Under the pieces are notes generated by a model. The model made no database searches. It worked only from the letters and a program-made list of their open reading frames with translations, and was not told the origin of the DNA. Of a stretch of 47,731 nucleotides of DNA, positions 8,092 to 17,439 are shown in pieces. A program made the position numbers and the translations under genes. This stretch comes from Arthrobacter sp. (GTDB taxonomy: Bacteria > Actinomycetota > Actinomycetes > Actinomycetales > Micrococcaceae), in the NCBI RefSeq assembly GCF_031179985.1, contig NZ_JAPSHJ010000018.1:31751-79481 (forward strand), in the 5' to 3' direction. Position 1 is the first letter of the stretch. Every line of letters begins with the position of its first letter.

Positions 8092-8904
8092 GTGAGCTCC
8101 GCAGTGGATAAAAAAGATGCCGGACAGAATAAGGATGATTCGCATCAGCCCGGCTCCGGCCCAGGAAAAGGCACTCGGCGTGTGCCGCCACAACCGGCAA
8201 AACCTCCGACCGTCCCAATCGCGGTAATCCCTCCCGCTCCGCCACGGAAACCGGCGGACGTTCCCCCAGCACCCGCCGTAGAGCCAAGCGCCGCGGAAGC
8301 AATCACGCCGGGACCGAGCTTCCCTGAACCAGCTGAATATGAACCAACCGCAGCCGAACGCAAACCGAGACAGCCGATGTCAGATCGTTCCAAGCAACTC
8401 CTCACTAATGGCAGCATCATCGCAACCGGCCTGGTGTTGCTGGGCCTGATGGCCTGGGGTCTGCTGACATTCTTGAACACAGGCTCCCAGGACGGACAAG
8501 CTTCCGACGGCGGAACCCCCACGTCCACTGCAGACGCCAGTCCCCTTCCACTGCCCCGGGAAGGGGTGAGCCCGTTGGACTTCCGCCTCGGTGACTGCTT
8601 CAAAGACTTTGACCCCAACGCCACAAGCTCCACACTGGTGGCATGCGATACGGAGCACTCAGCGCAACTCGTCGCTGTCCATCACTATCCTGAAGGCGAT
8701 GCCTACCCCGGACAGGATGCGCTCAGGAACAAGGGCCGCGAAGTCTGCCAGGGCGCCAAACTCAATGGCGCCGAGGCGAACTACGTGCTCTTGCAGCGCA
8801 CTGCGTTCCCGAGCACTACGAGCTGGGAAACAGGCGACCGCCGTGTGGACTGCTACGTCACAGCCGATGCTGGCAACGTCATCAAGGAAAACCTGCTCCC
8901 CTGA
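8092..8904 (+). CDS. septum-formation-domain membrane protein
   Basis: A 270-residue bitopic protein. Residues 1-100 are a Pro-rich, low-complexity cytoplasmic stretch (PPAPPRKPADVPPAP), residues about 103-128 are the single transmembrane helix, and the outer domain (about 155-270) resembles the actinobacterial septum-formation domain: 'LDFRLGDCFKDFD', 'VACDTEHSAQLVAV', and paired cysteines that could form disulfides. The family is linked to cell envelope and division proteins of Mycobacterium, but its biochemical role is not settled. The GTG at 8092 has AGGG five bases upstream; a second GTG at 8104 is possible. It converges on clpB. Confidence 0.75.
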   Translation: MSSAVDKKDAGQNKDDSHQPGSGPGKGTRRVPPQPAKPPTVPIAVIPPAPPRKPADVPPAPAVEPSAAEAITPGPSFPEPAEYEPTAAERKPRQPMSDRSKQLLTNGSIIATGLVLLGLMAWGLLTFLNTGSQDGQASDGGTPTSTADASPLPLPREGVSPLDFRLGDCFKDFDPNATSSTLVACDTEHSAQLVAVHHYPEGDAYPGQDALRNKGREVCQGAKLNGAEANYVLLQRTAFPSTTSWETGDRRVDCYVTADAGNVIKENLLP

Positions 8905-8937
8905 TCGGCGTCGCCCAGCTGGCCCCTCCGGCCGTGC

Positions 8938-11595
8938 CTAGCCCTTCCGGCGGACCGAGAGACCGCTCCCTGCGAGTTCCCTGCCGTCATTCGCGCCTGC
9001 TGACATCAGGCCCTCAACCGTGAGTTCGTCGACGTCGGCGGCGGTATCCACCAGGACGGTGTCGCCGTCGGCGATCTCCCCGGCGAGTATCGCCTTGGCC
9101 AACCGGTCGCCGATCTCGCGCTGCACCAGGCGGCGCAATGGACGGGCGCCGTAGGCAGGGTCAAACCCGGACATCGCCAGCCATGCGCGGGCACCGTCGG
9201 TCACTTCCAGGGTCAGCCGCCGCCCGTGCAACCGCGCGGCAAGCTCGTTCACCTGAAGCTCCACGATTTTCGCGAGCTCCTCCACGGTCAGCGCGTCGAA
9301 AAGCACCACTTCGTCAAGCCGGTTGAGGAACTCGGGCTTGAAGGAGGCGTTCACCGCAGCCATCACTGCATTCCGCTTCGCGTTGGCATCCAGGGTCTGA
9401 TCCACGAGGAACTGGCTGCCCAGGTTTGAGGTCAGCACCAGGATCACGTTCCGGAAGTCCACCGTGCGCCCCTGGCCGTCAGTGAGCCGGCCGTCATCGA
9501 GCACCTGCAGGAGGATGTCGAAGACCTCAGGGTGGGCCTTCTCCACCTCGTCCAGGAGGATCACGGAATACGGACGACGGCGGACGGCTTCAGTCAGCTG
9601 ACCGCCCTCCTCGTAACCCACGTAGCCCGGAGGGGCACCAACCAGCCGCGCCACTGAATGCTTCTCCGAGTACTCGGACATGTCGATCCGGACCATGGCG
9701 CGTTCGTCGTCGAACAGGAAGTCCGCCAGCGCCTTTGCCAGTTCCGTCTTACCCACGCCAGTGGGTCCCAAGAACAGGAAGGATCCTGTGGGCCGGTTGG
9801 GGTCGCTGATGCCGGCGCGGGCGCGCCGGACCGCGTCAGACACCGCAGCAACTGCCTTCGTTTGGCCGATAAGCCGTGCTCCCAGCACCTGCTCCATGTT
9901 CAGCAGCTTCTGGCTTTCGCCCTGCAGCATCCGACCCGCAGGGATCCCGGTCCAGGCGGAGATGACTTCAGCGATATCATCTGCCGTGACCTCCTCGGCC
10001 ACCATCTGGTTGGACTTGTCCGTTACGGCAGCCTCGGCCTCCGCCGCGGCGTTCAGCTCCCGCTCGAGGGCAGGAATCTCGCCGTAAAGCACGCGCGACG
10101 CCGTCTCCAGGTCACCTTCACGCTGGGCTTTGTCTGCGGCGGAGCGCAGCTCGTCCAGTTTTGCTTTCAGGTCGCCTACCCGGTTGAGGCCGGCCTTTTC
10201 TGCTTCCCAGCGCGCGTTCAGCGCATCGAGCTGTTCCTTCTTGTCAGCCATGTCCGCACGGAGCGCAGCAAGGCGTTCCACGGAAGCTGCGTCCGTTTCG
10301 CCACTGAGGGCCAACTCCTCCATGGTAAGCCGGTCCACCTGGCGGCGCAGCTGGTCGATTTCCTCCGGGGCGGAGTCGATTTCCATCCGCAAGCGTGAAG
10401 CGGCCTCGTCCACGAGGTCGATCGCCTTGTCCGGCAGTTGCCGCCCGGAAATGTAGCGGTGGGACAACGTGGCAGCAGCCACAAGAGCGGAGTCGGCAAT
10501 GGCCACCTTGTGGTGCGCCTCGTAGCGCTCCTTAAGGCCACGCAGGATGCCGATGGTGTCATCCACGCTCGGCTCCCCAACGTAGACCTGCTGGAAGCGA
10601 CGTTCGAGCGCCGGGTCCTTCTCGATGTTCTCGCGGTACTCATCAAGGGTGGTGGCACCGATCAGCCGGAGTTCCCCACGGGCAAGCATGGGCTTGAGCA
10701 TGTTGCCGGCATCCATGGAGCTGTCACCTGTTGCACCTGCGCCCACCACAGTGTGGATCTCGTCGATGAAGGTGACGATCTGCCCCTCGGAGTTCTTGAT
10801 CTCCTCGAGCACAGCCTTGAGACGCTCCTCAAACTCCCCGCGGTACTTGGCCCCGGCCACCATGGAGGCCAGGTCCAGGGCGATCAGGCTCTTGCCGCGG
10901 AGGCTTTCCGGGACGTCCCCGGCTACGATCCGCTGGGCAAGACCTTCGACGACGGCCGTCTTGCCAACCCCGGGCTCACCGATGATGACGGGGTTGTTCT
11001 TGGTGCGACGGCTCAGGACCTGGATGATTCGGCGGATCTCGGAATCGCGCCCGATGACGGGATCCAGCTTGCCTGCCCTCGCCATGGCTGTCAGGTCCGT
11101 GCCGTACTTTTCCAGTGACTGGAAGGTGTTTTCCGGGTTCTCAGTGGTGACCTTCCGGTCCCCCCGCAAGCCAGGCAAGGCGGCGAGCAGTGCTTCATGG
11201 GACGCCCCGGCGTCGCGCAGCAACCTTGCTGCAGCGTCGTTGCCGGCAGAGATGCCAAGCAACAGAACCTCGGTGGAGACATGGGTATCCCCAAGCTTGT
11301 CCGCCTCGTTCTTGGCGTTCTGGATTGCCTGCAGAGCGGGCCGGGACAACTGGGCCTGCTGGGTGGAAGATCCCGATGTAGCCGGGAGGGCCTTGATCGC
11401 AGAGCTGGCCTGAACGCTGACAGCATCCACGTCGGCACCGGTGGCGCGCAGGAGTGCGACGGCGACACCATCGCGCTGGTCCATGAGCGCCTTGAGCAGG
11501 TGTGCGGGTTCGACCTGAGGATTTCCTGCCGTGGAGGCATTCATGGCTGCTGCAGAAAGAGCCTCCTGGCTCTTGATGGTGAATTTGGCGTCCAA
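8938..11595 (-). CDS. clpB: ATP-dependent disaggregase ClpB
   Basis: An Hsp100 chaperone that threads aggregated proteins through its hexamer, working with DnaK. Domains in order: Clp N-domain repeats (about 1-145), AAA-1 with Walker A GEPGVGKT (about 206-213), the long coiled-coil middle domain (about 405-530) that distinguishes ClpB from other Clp ATPases, AAA-2 with Walker A GPTGVGKT (about 610-617), and the C-terminal small domain. At 885 residues it is slightly longer than the usual 860 because of a Gly/Ser tail. The start is TTG with AGGAG five bases upstream. A HAIR operator 30 bases upstream points to HspR repression. No protease-docking IGF/IGL loop was noted. Confidence 0.97.
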   Translation of the reverse strand: MDAKFTIKSQEALSAAAMNASTAGNPQVEPAHLLKALMDQRDGVAVALLRATGADVDAVSVQASSAIKALPATSGSSTQQAQLSRPALQAIQNAKNEADKLGDTHVSTEVLLLGISAGNDAAARLLRDAGASHEALLAALPGLRGDRKVTTENPENTFQSLEKYGTDLTAMARAGKLDPVIGRDSEIRRIIQVLSRRTKNNPVIIGEPGVGKTAVVEGLAQRIVAGDVPESLRGKSLIALDLASMVAGAKYRGEFEERLKAVLEEIKNSEGQIVTFIDEIHTVVGAGATGDSSMDAGNMLKPMLARGELRLIGATTLDEYRENIEKDPALERRFQQVYVGEPSVDDTIGILRGLKERYEAHHKVAIADSALVAAATLSHRYISGRQLPDKAIDLVDEAASRLRMEIDSAPEEIDQLRRQVDRLTMEELALSGETDAASVERLAALRADMADKKEQLDALNARWEAEKAGLNRVGDLKAKLDELRSAADKAQREGDLETASRVLYGEIPALERELNAAAEAEAAVTDKSNQMVAEEVTADDIAEVISAWTGIPAGRMLQGESQKLLNMEQVLGARLIGQTKAVAAVSDAVRRARAGISDPNRPTGSFLFLGPTGVGKTELAKALADFLFDDERAMVRIDMSEYSEKHSVARLVGAPPGYVGYEEGGQLTEAVRRRPYSVILLDEVEKAHPEVFDILLQVLDDGRLTDGQGRTVDFRNVILVLTSNLGSQFLVDQTLDANAKRNAVMAAVNASFKPEFLNRLDEVVLFDALTVEELAKIVELQVNELAARLHGRRLTLEVTDGARAWLAMSGFDPAYGARPLRRLVQREIGDRLAKAILAGEIADGDTVLVDTAADVDELTVEGLMSAGANDGRELAGSGLSVRRKG

Positions 11596-11622
11596 AGAGG
11601 GCTCCTTTCGGGGAAGATGTCT

Positions 11623-11647
11623 AAGTTGAGTGTACTACGCTCAACTT
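11623..11647 (-). promoter_or_regulatory. HAIR-type HspR operator of clpB
   Basis: The sequence is GTTGAGT-N7-GCTCAAC (11625-11645), extended to AAGTTGAG/CTCAACTT arms. The HspR consensus is CTTGAGT-N7-ACTCAAG, so spacing and core match and one outer base differs in each arm. HspR represses clpB and dnaK operons in actinobacteria. Confidence 0.8.
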
Positions 11648-11698
11648 TTAGTTTGTGTTGCACGAGGAGCACTTTTTGCCGTAGGCGAACAGAAGATT

Positions 11699-12730
11699 TC
11701 AGCGTTTCCGCCGCGTCCACTCAAGGAGTTTTTCCAGAGGCCAGGTGGTGACGATCCTGTCGGCCGGCACTTCATTCAGCACAGCACGCTCCGCACCATA
11801 CTGGAGAAAATCGAGCTGACCGGGAGCATGAGCATCGCTGTCAATACTGAAGAGGCATCCGGCGTCGAGGGCAATTTGGATCAGGTTGTCCGGCGGGTCC
11901 TGACGCTCTGGACGGGAGTTGATTTCGACCGCGACGTCGTTCTCCACGCATACTGCAAACACCCTTTCGGCGTCGAACTCTGATTCGGGGCGTGTGCCCC
12001 TGGAGCCGGCGACGAGCCGGCCGGTGCAATGGCCAAGAACATTGGTGTGGGGATCCCTGATGCCTCCCAGCATTCTCCGGGTCATGGTGCCTTTCTCCGA
12101 GCGGAGCTTCGAGTGCACACTTGCCACCACGACGTCGAGGGTGTCCAGCAAGACGGCCTCCTGGTCCAGGGTGCCATCCTCCAGGATGTCCACTTCGATG
12201 CCGGTCAGGAGCCGGAACCCGTCGGACTGTTCACCCCCGCTTTGTTCATTAATAACGGCTACAACGTCCAGCTGTTTTGCGAGGCGTTCAGCTGTGAGCC
12301 CGTTGGCAACCTTGAGATTCGGCGAATGGTCCGTGAGGGCCAGATATTCGTGACCCAGTATCCGCGCCGTATCCGCCATGACCTCAATGGGGGAGCCGCC
12401 GTCGGACCAGTCACTATGACTGTGAAGGTCGCCACGAAGGGCTTTCCGCAACCCTTGGCCGCCCTGGACAAGGGGCTTGGCCGTGCCTCGAAGCTTCTCC
12501 AGGTAATCGGGCACCTGGCCTTCCAGCGCCTGCCTGATGACCTCGAAGGTCCTGTCCCCGATTCCTCCCATTTTCCGGAGCCGGCCAGTCCGGACCCCCT
12601 CAGCCAACTGGTCCTCCCCCATTCCCTGGATGGTCTCCGCTGCATTCCGGAATGCCTTCACTTTGAACGTGGGGGCGAGGTCACGCTCGAGCCAGAAAGC
12701 AATCTCATTGAGTGCGTCAGCGGCGTCCAT
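11699..12730 (-). CDS. PHP-domain protein (PolX-type C-terminal phosphoesterase)
   Basis: A predicted metal-dependent phosphoesterase. Residues about 1-75 are a helical, HhH-containing region like the helix-hairpin-helix part of family X DNA polymerases ('FKVKAFRNAAETI', 'KMGGIGDRTFEVI'). From about residue 95 a PHP domain follows: 'GDLHSHSDWSDG' (first His cluster), 'LALTDHSP', 'GIEVDIL', 'VASVHSKL', 'NVLGHCTGR', 'EINSRPERQDPP' and 'SIDSDAHAPGQL'. No nucleotidyltransferase domain is present, so this is a stand-alone PHP with a partial polX architecture. The ATG at 12730 matches the usual family start 'MDxxxALxEIAFxLER'; a longer form from 12808 is possible. clpB lies 103 bp downstream behind its own HAIR site. 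Confidence 0.82.
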   Translation of the reverse strand: MDAADALNEIAFWLERDLAPTFKVKAFRNAAETIQGMGEDQLAEGVRTGRLRKMGGIGDRTFEVIRQALEGQVPDYLEKLRGTAKPLVQGGQGLRKALRGDLHSHSDWSDGGSPIEVMADTARILGHEYLALTDHSPNLKVANGLTAERLAKQLDVVAVINEQSGGEQSDGFRLLTGIEVDILEDGTLDQEAVLLDTLDVVVASVHSKLRSEKGTMTRRMLGGIRDPHTNVLGHCTGRLVAGSRGTRPESEFDAERVFAVCVENDVAVEINSRPERQDPPDNLIQIALDAGCLFSIDSDAHAPGQLDFLQYGAERAVLNEVPADRIVTTWPLEKLLEWTRRKR

Positions 12731-12831
12731 TTCTCCATCTTGCACGAAGTTCGGCTCTTCGCGCAGGGTCCCGCAGCTCTGATTGCCAACGAGATGGCGT
12801 TTTATCATCTGCTCAAAACCTTTTCTTGACC

Positions 12832-12880
12832 GGCGATAGTTACCGATATATCGTTAAGTATCGCCAAAGCATCGGCGATA
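12832..12880 (+). promoter_or_regulatory. PadR operator: nested palindrome plus a third half-site
   Basis: GGCGATA (12832-12838) and TATCGCC (12859-12865) flank the perfect palindrome CGATATATCG (12844-12853) symmetrically, in the pattern 7-5-10-5-7. A third GGCGATA occurs at 12874-12880. The site sits 40-88 bases before the PadR start, in the divergent gap to the PHP gene, as expected for autoregulation. Confidence 0.65.
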
Positions 12881-12919
12881 CTCTGACAAGAGAAGACCAG
12901 ATGGAAGGACCATGCCGTC

Positions 12920-13546
12920 ATGAAAGGCATTCACGACAACAAATTTGCAACCCCTGAACAGGGCGGACCAGTAGGCCAAGTACCAGGACGCTTCGGACGG
13001 GGCAGGAGCCGACGCGGACCCCATGGACATGGTGGTTTCGGTCCGGGCGGCCGTGGTTTCGGCCCGGGCTTTGGGCCTGGCTTCGGCCCCGGTTTTGGCC
13101 CGGGCGGATCACGGCGGGCCAACAGGGGGGACGTTCGTTCGGCGATTCTCTCACTCCTCGCCGAAGCACCATCCAACGGCTACGGGCTGATTAAGACGAT
13201 CGCTGAGAAGACCTCGGGAACCTGGCGCCCCAGCCCCGGTTCGGTGTATCCCACACTGCAGCAACTCGTTGATGAGGAACTCATCACGCCTGTTGGTGAG
13301 GGCAAGCGCACGGAGTTCACGCTCACTGACGAGGGCCGGGCGTATGTGGAAGAGAACGCCGAGGAACTCGAAAACGCCTGGAACTCCGACCCCAAGGGAA
13401 CCGGCCCTGCGTTCCACCAAAGCGTGGGAAAGCTGATGGGGGTTATCCACCAGTTCCGCTTCTCGGCCACCGAGGAACAGCGCAATGCGGCCATCGAGAA
13501 AATCGACGAAACCCGCCGGGCGCTCTATCACATCCTTGCGGACTGA
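12920..13546 (+). CDS. PadR family transcriptional regulator with Gly-rich N-terminus
   Basis: A 208-residue repressor. The PadR winged helix-turn-helix covers about residues 68-145 ('VRSAILSLLAEAPSNGYGLIKTI', 'PSPGSVYPTLQQLVDEELI', 'EFTLTDEGRAYVEEN'), followed by a helical dimerisation tail. Residues 20-66 are an unusual Gly/His/Arg-rich extension with four exact FGPG units (47-62). PadR proteins sense small molecules or metals; the His/Gly stretch may bind metal, but this is a guess. The ATG at 12920 overlaps the TGA of a three-codon mini-ORF that starts at 12911 behind GGAAGG. The palindromic array upstream suggests it represses itself. Confidence 0.88.
   Translation: MKGIHDNKFATPEQGGPVGQVPGRFGRGRSRRGPHGHGGFGPGGRGFGPGFGPGFGPGFGPGGSRRANRGDVRSAILSLLAEAPSNGYGLIKTIAEKTSGTWRPSPGSVYPTLQQLVDEELITPVGEGKRTEFTLTDEGRAYVEENAEELENAWNSDPKGTGPAFHQSVGKLMGVIHQFRFSATEEQRNAAIEKIDETRRALYHILAD
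13058..13105 (+). repeat. four tandem 12-bp units encoding FGPG
   Basis: Four in-frame 12-base units each encode Phe-Gly-Pro-Gly. They differ at synonymous third positions, so the repeat is held at protein level rather than being a fresh DNA duplication. Confidence 0.8.
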
Positions 13547-13641
13547 GGCGGCAAAGATCAGGGCAGCCATATGATCAGGGCGCCACAACCGGACGAACTG
13601 CCCAGGCTTCAGGAAGTCCCTCCTGACCTATTGTGGAAGGC

Positions 13642-14127
13642 ATGAATCACAGCCTGCCTGACGATACTCCCACTAAGCACGTCTTCATCGACAAGCAGCA
13701 TCCCCTGCTCTGGCGGGCACTGAACGGACTTGGCCTGAAGGTACGGGAGGCCGCTGAGGAGGCTGGGATCAGCCGCATGCTGGTCGAACTGCTGTACGTC
13801 CGCATCTCCCAGCTGAACGGCTGCGCCTTTTGCCTCGACATGCATGTGAGCAGTGCGTTGAAGCAAGGCGAGACCACGCAGCGACTCGCGGTGCTTTCGG
13901 CCTGGCGGGACACCGACCTCTTCACGGAACAGGAAAGCGCTGCGCTCGCCCTGGCCGAATCAGTCACGGAACTCCCTGATGCAGTCAGCCGCGAGCGCGA
14001 GGAAGAGTCCGCCCGTCAACACCTGAGCGATGAAGAGTTCGCGGTCGTGACATGGCTGGCCATCACCATGAACGCCTTCAACCGGGTGTCCATTATCAGC
14101 CATCACCCGATCCAGGACGACGCCTGA
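13642..14127 (+). CDS. carboxymuconolactone decarboxylase / AhpD-like protein
   Basis: A 161-residue all-helical protein with the redox-active pair C61-x-x-C64 and H68 in 'NGCAFCLDMH', the AhpD-type peroxidase or adaptor motif. The helix 'GISRMLVELLYVRISQLNG' before the motif and 'LAVLSAWRDTDLFTEQESAALALAE' after it are typical of the CMD family. Members reduce peroxides or act as thiol adaptors; decarboxylase activity is unlikely with this motif. A TATTGT box lies 7 bases before the ATG and may be a leaderless -10. It follows the PadR gene on the same strand by 95 bp and could belong to its regulon. Confidence 0.88.
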   Translation: MNHSLPDDTPTKHVFIDKQHPLLWRALNGLGLKVREAAEEAGISRMLVELLYVRISQLNGCAFCLDMHVSSALKQGETTQRLAVLSAWRDTDLFTEQESAALALAESVTELPDAVSREREEESARQHLSDEEFAVVTWLAITMNAFNRVSIISHHPIQDDA

Positions 14128-14154
14128 CATCAGCGCTCAACAATAGATACGGCC

Positions 14155-15213
14155 TCACGCTGGATAGACCGCTACGGCTGCCGCCTTGGTCACGAAGTAC
14201 ACCGTCATCCCCGGCGCCAGCCCGAGGTCCGCGGCTGCTGCCGGTGTGATGTCGGCGGCCAGCTCGTCGCGGGCCCCGGCACGCACCCGGATCTGGTCGC
14301 CATGGGGCTCAAGATCAGTCACGGTCACAGCCATGGAGTTCCGCGGACTGCCGTGGGCTTCGCTAAGGAAAACCGAAACGGCCGACGGCGGGAAGGCAGC
14401 CACGCCGTCCTGCCCGGGCTCCAGGCCGTCGTCGTGCTGGCCCGAAAAGTGCAGACCGTCCACGGTGGTGATGCCGTCCTCGGTGACGGTTCCGGACAGG
14501 AGGTTCAGCCCGGCGAGCCCGGCCGCAAACCTGCTCCGCGGCCTTTGGAGCACCTGGCGCGTGGGGCCTTCTTCGGTGATCTTCCCGTTCTCCAGGACAA
14601 TGACGCGGTCAGCCAGCATCAGTGCGTCGAGGACATCGTGAGTGATGATGATGGCGCTCCGGCCCGCAAGTACGTGTTTGAGCAGGCGTCGGAGCAAAGG
14701 AGCGGCGTGAATGTCCAGTGCGGCCAGCGGCTCGTCCAGTAGCAGCAGTTCCGGATTGGCCGCCAGAGCCCTCGCCACAGCCACACGTTGCGCCTGCCCG
14801 CCGGACAGCTCACCCGGCCGCCTCTGAGCCAGGCCTCCGGCTTCGACGGCGTCCAGCCACTCCTGCGCCCTGTTCCGGGCGGACGCACGGGTGGCTCCGC
14901 TGCTGCGCGGGCCGAAAGCGACATTGTCCAGGGCGTTCAGGTGGGGGAAGAGCAGCGGGTCCTGGGCCAGGAGTACGGTCCCGCGGCGGTGCGGCGCCAC
15001 CCAGGTGCGGCCGCCGTCGCGGGCCTCAAAAAGGACCTTGCCACCCAGCACCGATTTTCCCGAATCGGGATGAAGCAAGCCCGCGATGAGATCCAACAAC
15101 GTGGACTTGCCCGCTCCGTTGGGTCCCATGACGGCTACCGTCTCCCCCGATCCCACGGTGAGGGAGACATTGAAATTCCGCTCGCGGACTGCGGCGCTGA
15201 AGGTGAACGTCAT
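14155..15213 (-). CDS. modC: molybdate ABC transporter ATPase
   Basis: Powers molybdate import. The nucleotide-binding domain (about 1-220) has Walker [10 protein letters not shown] (31-39), signature LSGGQAQR (about 138-145), Walker B LLLLDEP and the switch His in ITHD. The C-terminus (about 285-350) is a single TOBE/MOP domain, '[16 protein letters not shown]...[22 protein letters not shown]', which binds oxyanion or mediates regulation. It starts inside the modB stop (ATGA overlap at 15210-15213), so it is coupled. Sulfate or tungstate specificity cannot be excluded from this gene alone, but the Mop-type regulator at the head of the operon favours molybdate. Confidence 0.93.
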   Translation of the reverse strand: MTFTFSAAVRERNFNVSLTVGSGETVAVMGPNGAGKSTLLDLIAGLLHPDSGKSVLGGKVLFEARDGGRTWVAPHRRGTVLLAQDPLLFPHLNALDNVAFGPRSSGATRASARNRAQEWLDAVEAGGLAQRRPGELSGGQAQRVAVARALAANPELLLLDEPLAALDIHAAPLLRRLLKHVLAGRSAIIITHDVLDALMLADRVIVLENGKITEEGPTRQVLQRPRSRFAAGLAGLNLLSGTVTEDGITTVDGLHFSGQHDDGLEPGQDGVAAFPPSAVSVFLSEAHGSPRNSMAVTVTDLEPHGDQIRVRAGARDELAADITPAAAADLGLAPGMTVYFVTKAAAVAVYPA

Positions 15214-16082
15214 CGGCGGCTCCCGCTGCTGACAACCGAAGTCGGGGTCTCCTTTGACGTGTTGCCGGTACCGCCAAGGAAACCATGACGGCGGTACGAC
15301 ACTCCCACTACGGTGACGGCAACCGCAACAAGGACCAGCGAAAGGGCGACGGCGGAATCGGCATCCGCTTCCCGCTGCAGGTAGATTTCAAGCGGCAAAG
15401 TCCTGGTCACCCCCTCCAGGCTCCCGGCGAAGGTCAGGGTGGCGCCAAACTCACCGAGGCTGCGGGCGAAAGAAAGGACCGCGCCCGAGACCAGGCCCGG
15501 CAGGACCAGGGGTAGCGTCACGCGGCGAAGCACCGTGGTGGGGCCGGCCCCGAGGGTGGCGGCCACCGCTTCGAACCGGCCGCCGGCTGAACGGAGGGCC
15601 CCCTCAAGGCTGACCACCAGGAACGGCAAGGCCACAAAGGTCTGCGCGAGCACCACCGCCATCGTCGAGAAGGCAATCTGGAGGCCCAGCACCTCAAGCG
15701 TTCCCCCGAGCAGGCCCTGCCGACCGAACGTATAGAGCAGGGCGATGCCGCCAACCACCGGAGGAAGGACCAGCGGCAACAGGACAAACGCGCGCAGGAT
15801 CTGCTGGCCCCGAAAGCGTCCCCTCGCCAGAACCAGGGCAAGCGGAACGCCCAGGAAGAGACACAGCATTGTGCTCGCCGCGGAAGTCCGGAGGCTGAGG
15901 CCAAGCGCAGCGAGAGAGGATTCGGAGGTGATCAGGGGGATGAACTGAGGCCAGTTGACTCTCGCAAGCATCGCCACGAGCGGCAGTATCACCAGCAGCG
16001 CCCCCGCTATGGCTACTGCATAGATCCACGACGGTATGCCGCTGTATTCGACGGAATGGCTGGCCCGGTTTCTGGACTGCAT
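15210..16082 (-). CDS. modB: molybdate ABC transporter permease
   Basis: A 290-residue integral membrane permease with five to six helices. The EAA loop that contacts ModC is '[22 protein letters not shown]'. Other ModB/CysT family marks are '[23 protein letters not shown]' and '[15 protein letters not shown]'. The ATG at 16082 is chosen because AGGGGGAC lies about 9 bases upstream and modA ends four bases earlier; the frame extends further but would run into modA. It is third in the four-gene molybdate operon. Confidence 0.93.
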   Translation of the reverse strand: MQSRNRASHSVEYSGIPSWIYAVAIAGALLVILPLVAMLARVNWPQFIPLITSESSLAALGLSLRTSAASTMLCLFLGVPLALVLARGRFRGQQILRAFVLLPLVLPPVVGGIALLYTFGRQGLLGGTLEVLGLQIAFSTMAVVLAQTFVALPFLVVSLEGALRSAGGRFEAVAATLGAGPTTVLRRVTLPLVLPGLVSGAVLSFARSLGEFGATLTFAGSLEGVTRTLPLEIYLQREADADSAVALSLVLVAVAVTVVGVSYRRHGFLGGTGNTSKETPTSVVSSGSRR

Positions 16083-16086
16083 AGCG

Positions 16087-16920
16087 CTAGTCCCCCTGGG
16101 CCGGACCGAAGCCTGCGGCGGACAATATCCGCTGGCCTTCGCTGCCGTTGACCATGGCAATGAAATCGTCCGCCAATTCCGTCTCTCCCGCCGTCTTCAA
16201 GGCAGCGATCGGGTAGGTATTAGGGGCTGCTGATGCTTCAGGGAACGGAATGCCTTGAACTCTGCCCTCCGCAGACCGGACATCAGTCACGTAGACAAGG
16301 CCGGCGTCGGCTTCCCCCGAGGCCACTTTTCCGAGCACATCCGTGACCGACGATTCTTCGCTCACAGGCTTCAGCTCCACGCCGGCGGACTGGGCAACAG
16401 CTGACGCTGCAGCCCCACAGGGAACCTGGGGGGCGCAAACCACCACCTTCACCCCCGGCCTGTCGAGGTCCGTAAAGGAACGGATCGACGCCGGATCGGA
16501 AAGCGGGACGGCAATGGCCAGGGTGTTGCTGGCGAAGTCCTTGGCGCTGCGTTTGACCAGGCCTGCGTCTGCTACTTTGGCCATGTTCCGGGTGTCAGCA
16601 GAGGCGAAGACGTCGGCCGGTGCACCCTGGATGATCTGCGTTGCCAGGTCAGAGGAGCCAGCGAAGCTGAGGACCACCTTGACCCCGGGATGCTGGCTTT
16701 CGAAACTGCGGGCCAGCTCGGTGAAACTCCCCTTCAGGGACGCGGCGGCAAAGACCGTGACCGTCTCAGGTCCGGACGCGCTGGTGTTTCCGCAACCGGA
16801 CAGCCCGGTGCCGAGAGCCAGTATCAACCCACCCGCTGCCAGGGGCGCGGCAAGCCGTCCTCGCCGTGTTCTGCCGCCTCTCATGCCTGGCCTGGTCCAC
16901 CCGCTCATGGGCCCGCTCAT
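16087..16920 (-). CDS. modA: molybdate-binding lipoprotein
   Basis: A periplasm-facing substrate-binding protein of the ModA family. The N-terminus is basic, then hydrophobic, and ends in a lipobox with C43 (LSGC), so the mature protein is lipid-anchored. Family features are '[17 protein letters not shown]', '[26 protein letters not shown]', '[11 protein letters not shown]' and 'YPIAALK'. The Ser residues after 'FAAAS' and in 'GSS' are the expected oxyanion ligands. The ATG at 16920 overlaps the stop of the regulator gene (ATGA); internal ATGs at 16908 and 16884 are alternatives that still keep the signal peptide. It precedes modB by four bases. Confidence 0.93.
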   Translation of the reverse strand: MSGPMSGWTRPGMRGGRTRRGRLAAPLAAGGLILALGTGLSGCGNTSASGPETVTVFAAASLKGSFTELARSFESQHPGVKVVLSFAGSSDLATQIIQGAPADVFASADTRNMAKVADAGLVKRSAKDFASNTLAIAVPLSDPASIRSFTDLDRPGVKVVVCAPQVPCGAAASAVAQSAGVELKPVSEESSVTDVLGKVASGEADAGLVYVTDVRSAEGRVQGIPFPEASAAPNTYPIAALKTAGETELADDFIAMVNGSEGQRILSAAGFGPAQGD

Positions 16921-17321
16921 CCTACGGACTTGCCCTGGGGCGTCTCGATAATGACGGTGGTGGCTTTGACCACCGCCGTGGCTACCGAACCGGGTTCCAG
17001 CCCAAGGTCGCGGACGGCTTCGCTGCTCATCAGGGAGACCACACGGAAGGGCCCGCACTGAAGCTCCACCTGGGCCATGACCTTGTCCATTGTGATGCCG
17101 GTGACCAGCCCTACAAACCGGTTCCGGGCGGAGCTGCCAACTTTGGTGGGGTCATCGGGGAGCTGGGACTGGTCCTTGGCGAGTTTGGCCAGCTCCAGGC
17201 CATCCACGGCCAGTCGTCCGGACTGGTCCTTGACCGGGGTCAGCGTTCCGTTTTCGGTCCAGCGCCGGACGGTATCGTCGCTGACGCCCAGGAATCTGGC
17301 AGCTTCAGCAATGCGGATCAT
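16917..17321 (-). CDS. MerR/excisionase-type HTH protein with TOBE (Mop) domain
   Basis: A 134-residue fusion of a helix-turn-helix (residues 1-50, 'IAEAARFLGVSDDTVRRWTENGTL') with a molybdopterin-binding TOBE/Mop domain (about 65-132, 'ARNRFVGLVTGITMDKVMAQVEL', 'VSLMSSEAVRDLGLEPGSVATAVVKATTV'). The arrangement suggests a molybdate-responsive regulator of the mod genes behind it. The second of two in-frame ATGs (17321) is chosen because GGAG lies 8 bases before it, against 2 bases before the first (17327). A 7-base inverted repeat (TGGCTCC/GGAGCCA, about 17327-17358) spans the upstream region and could be its operator. Its stop overlaps modA by four bases. Confidence 0.85.
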   Translation of the reverse strand: MIRIAEAARFLGVSDDTVRRWTENGTLTPVKDQSGRLAVDGLELAKLAKDQSQLPDDPTKVGSSARNRFVGLVTGITMDKVMAQVELQCGPFRVVSLMSSEAVRDLGLEPGSVATAVVKATTVIIETPQGKSVG

Positions 17322-17427
17322 AGGCATGGCTCCAGCCTAGTCCTCAAATGCGGAGCCAGGGAGCCGTTTCCTCCGCAAATGTCCTTTCCTTCCACCGGAT
17401 CCAGCTGGGTCCGTTCCTTCCAGGCAC

Positions 17428-17433
17428 TAGACT
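17428..17433 (+). promoter_or_regulatory. -10 box of a probable leaderless promoter
   Basis: TAGACT lies 6 bases before the ATG at 17440, with no Shine-Dalgarno. The same geometry recurs before other genes here. Confidence 0.4.
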
Positions 17434-17439
17434 TCCCCC

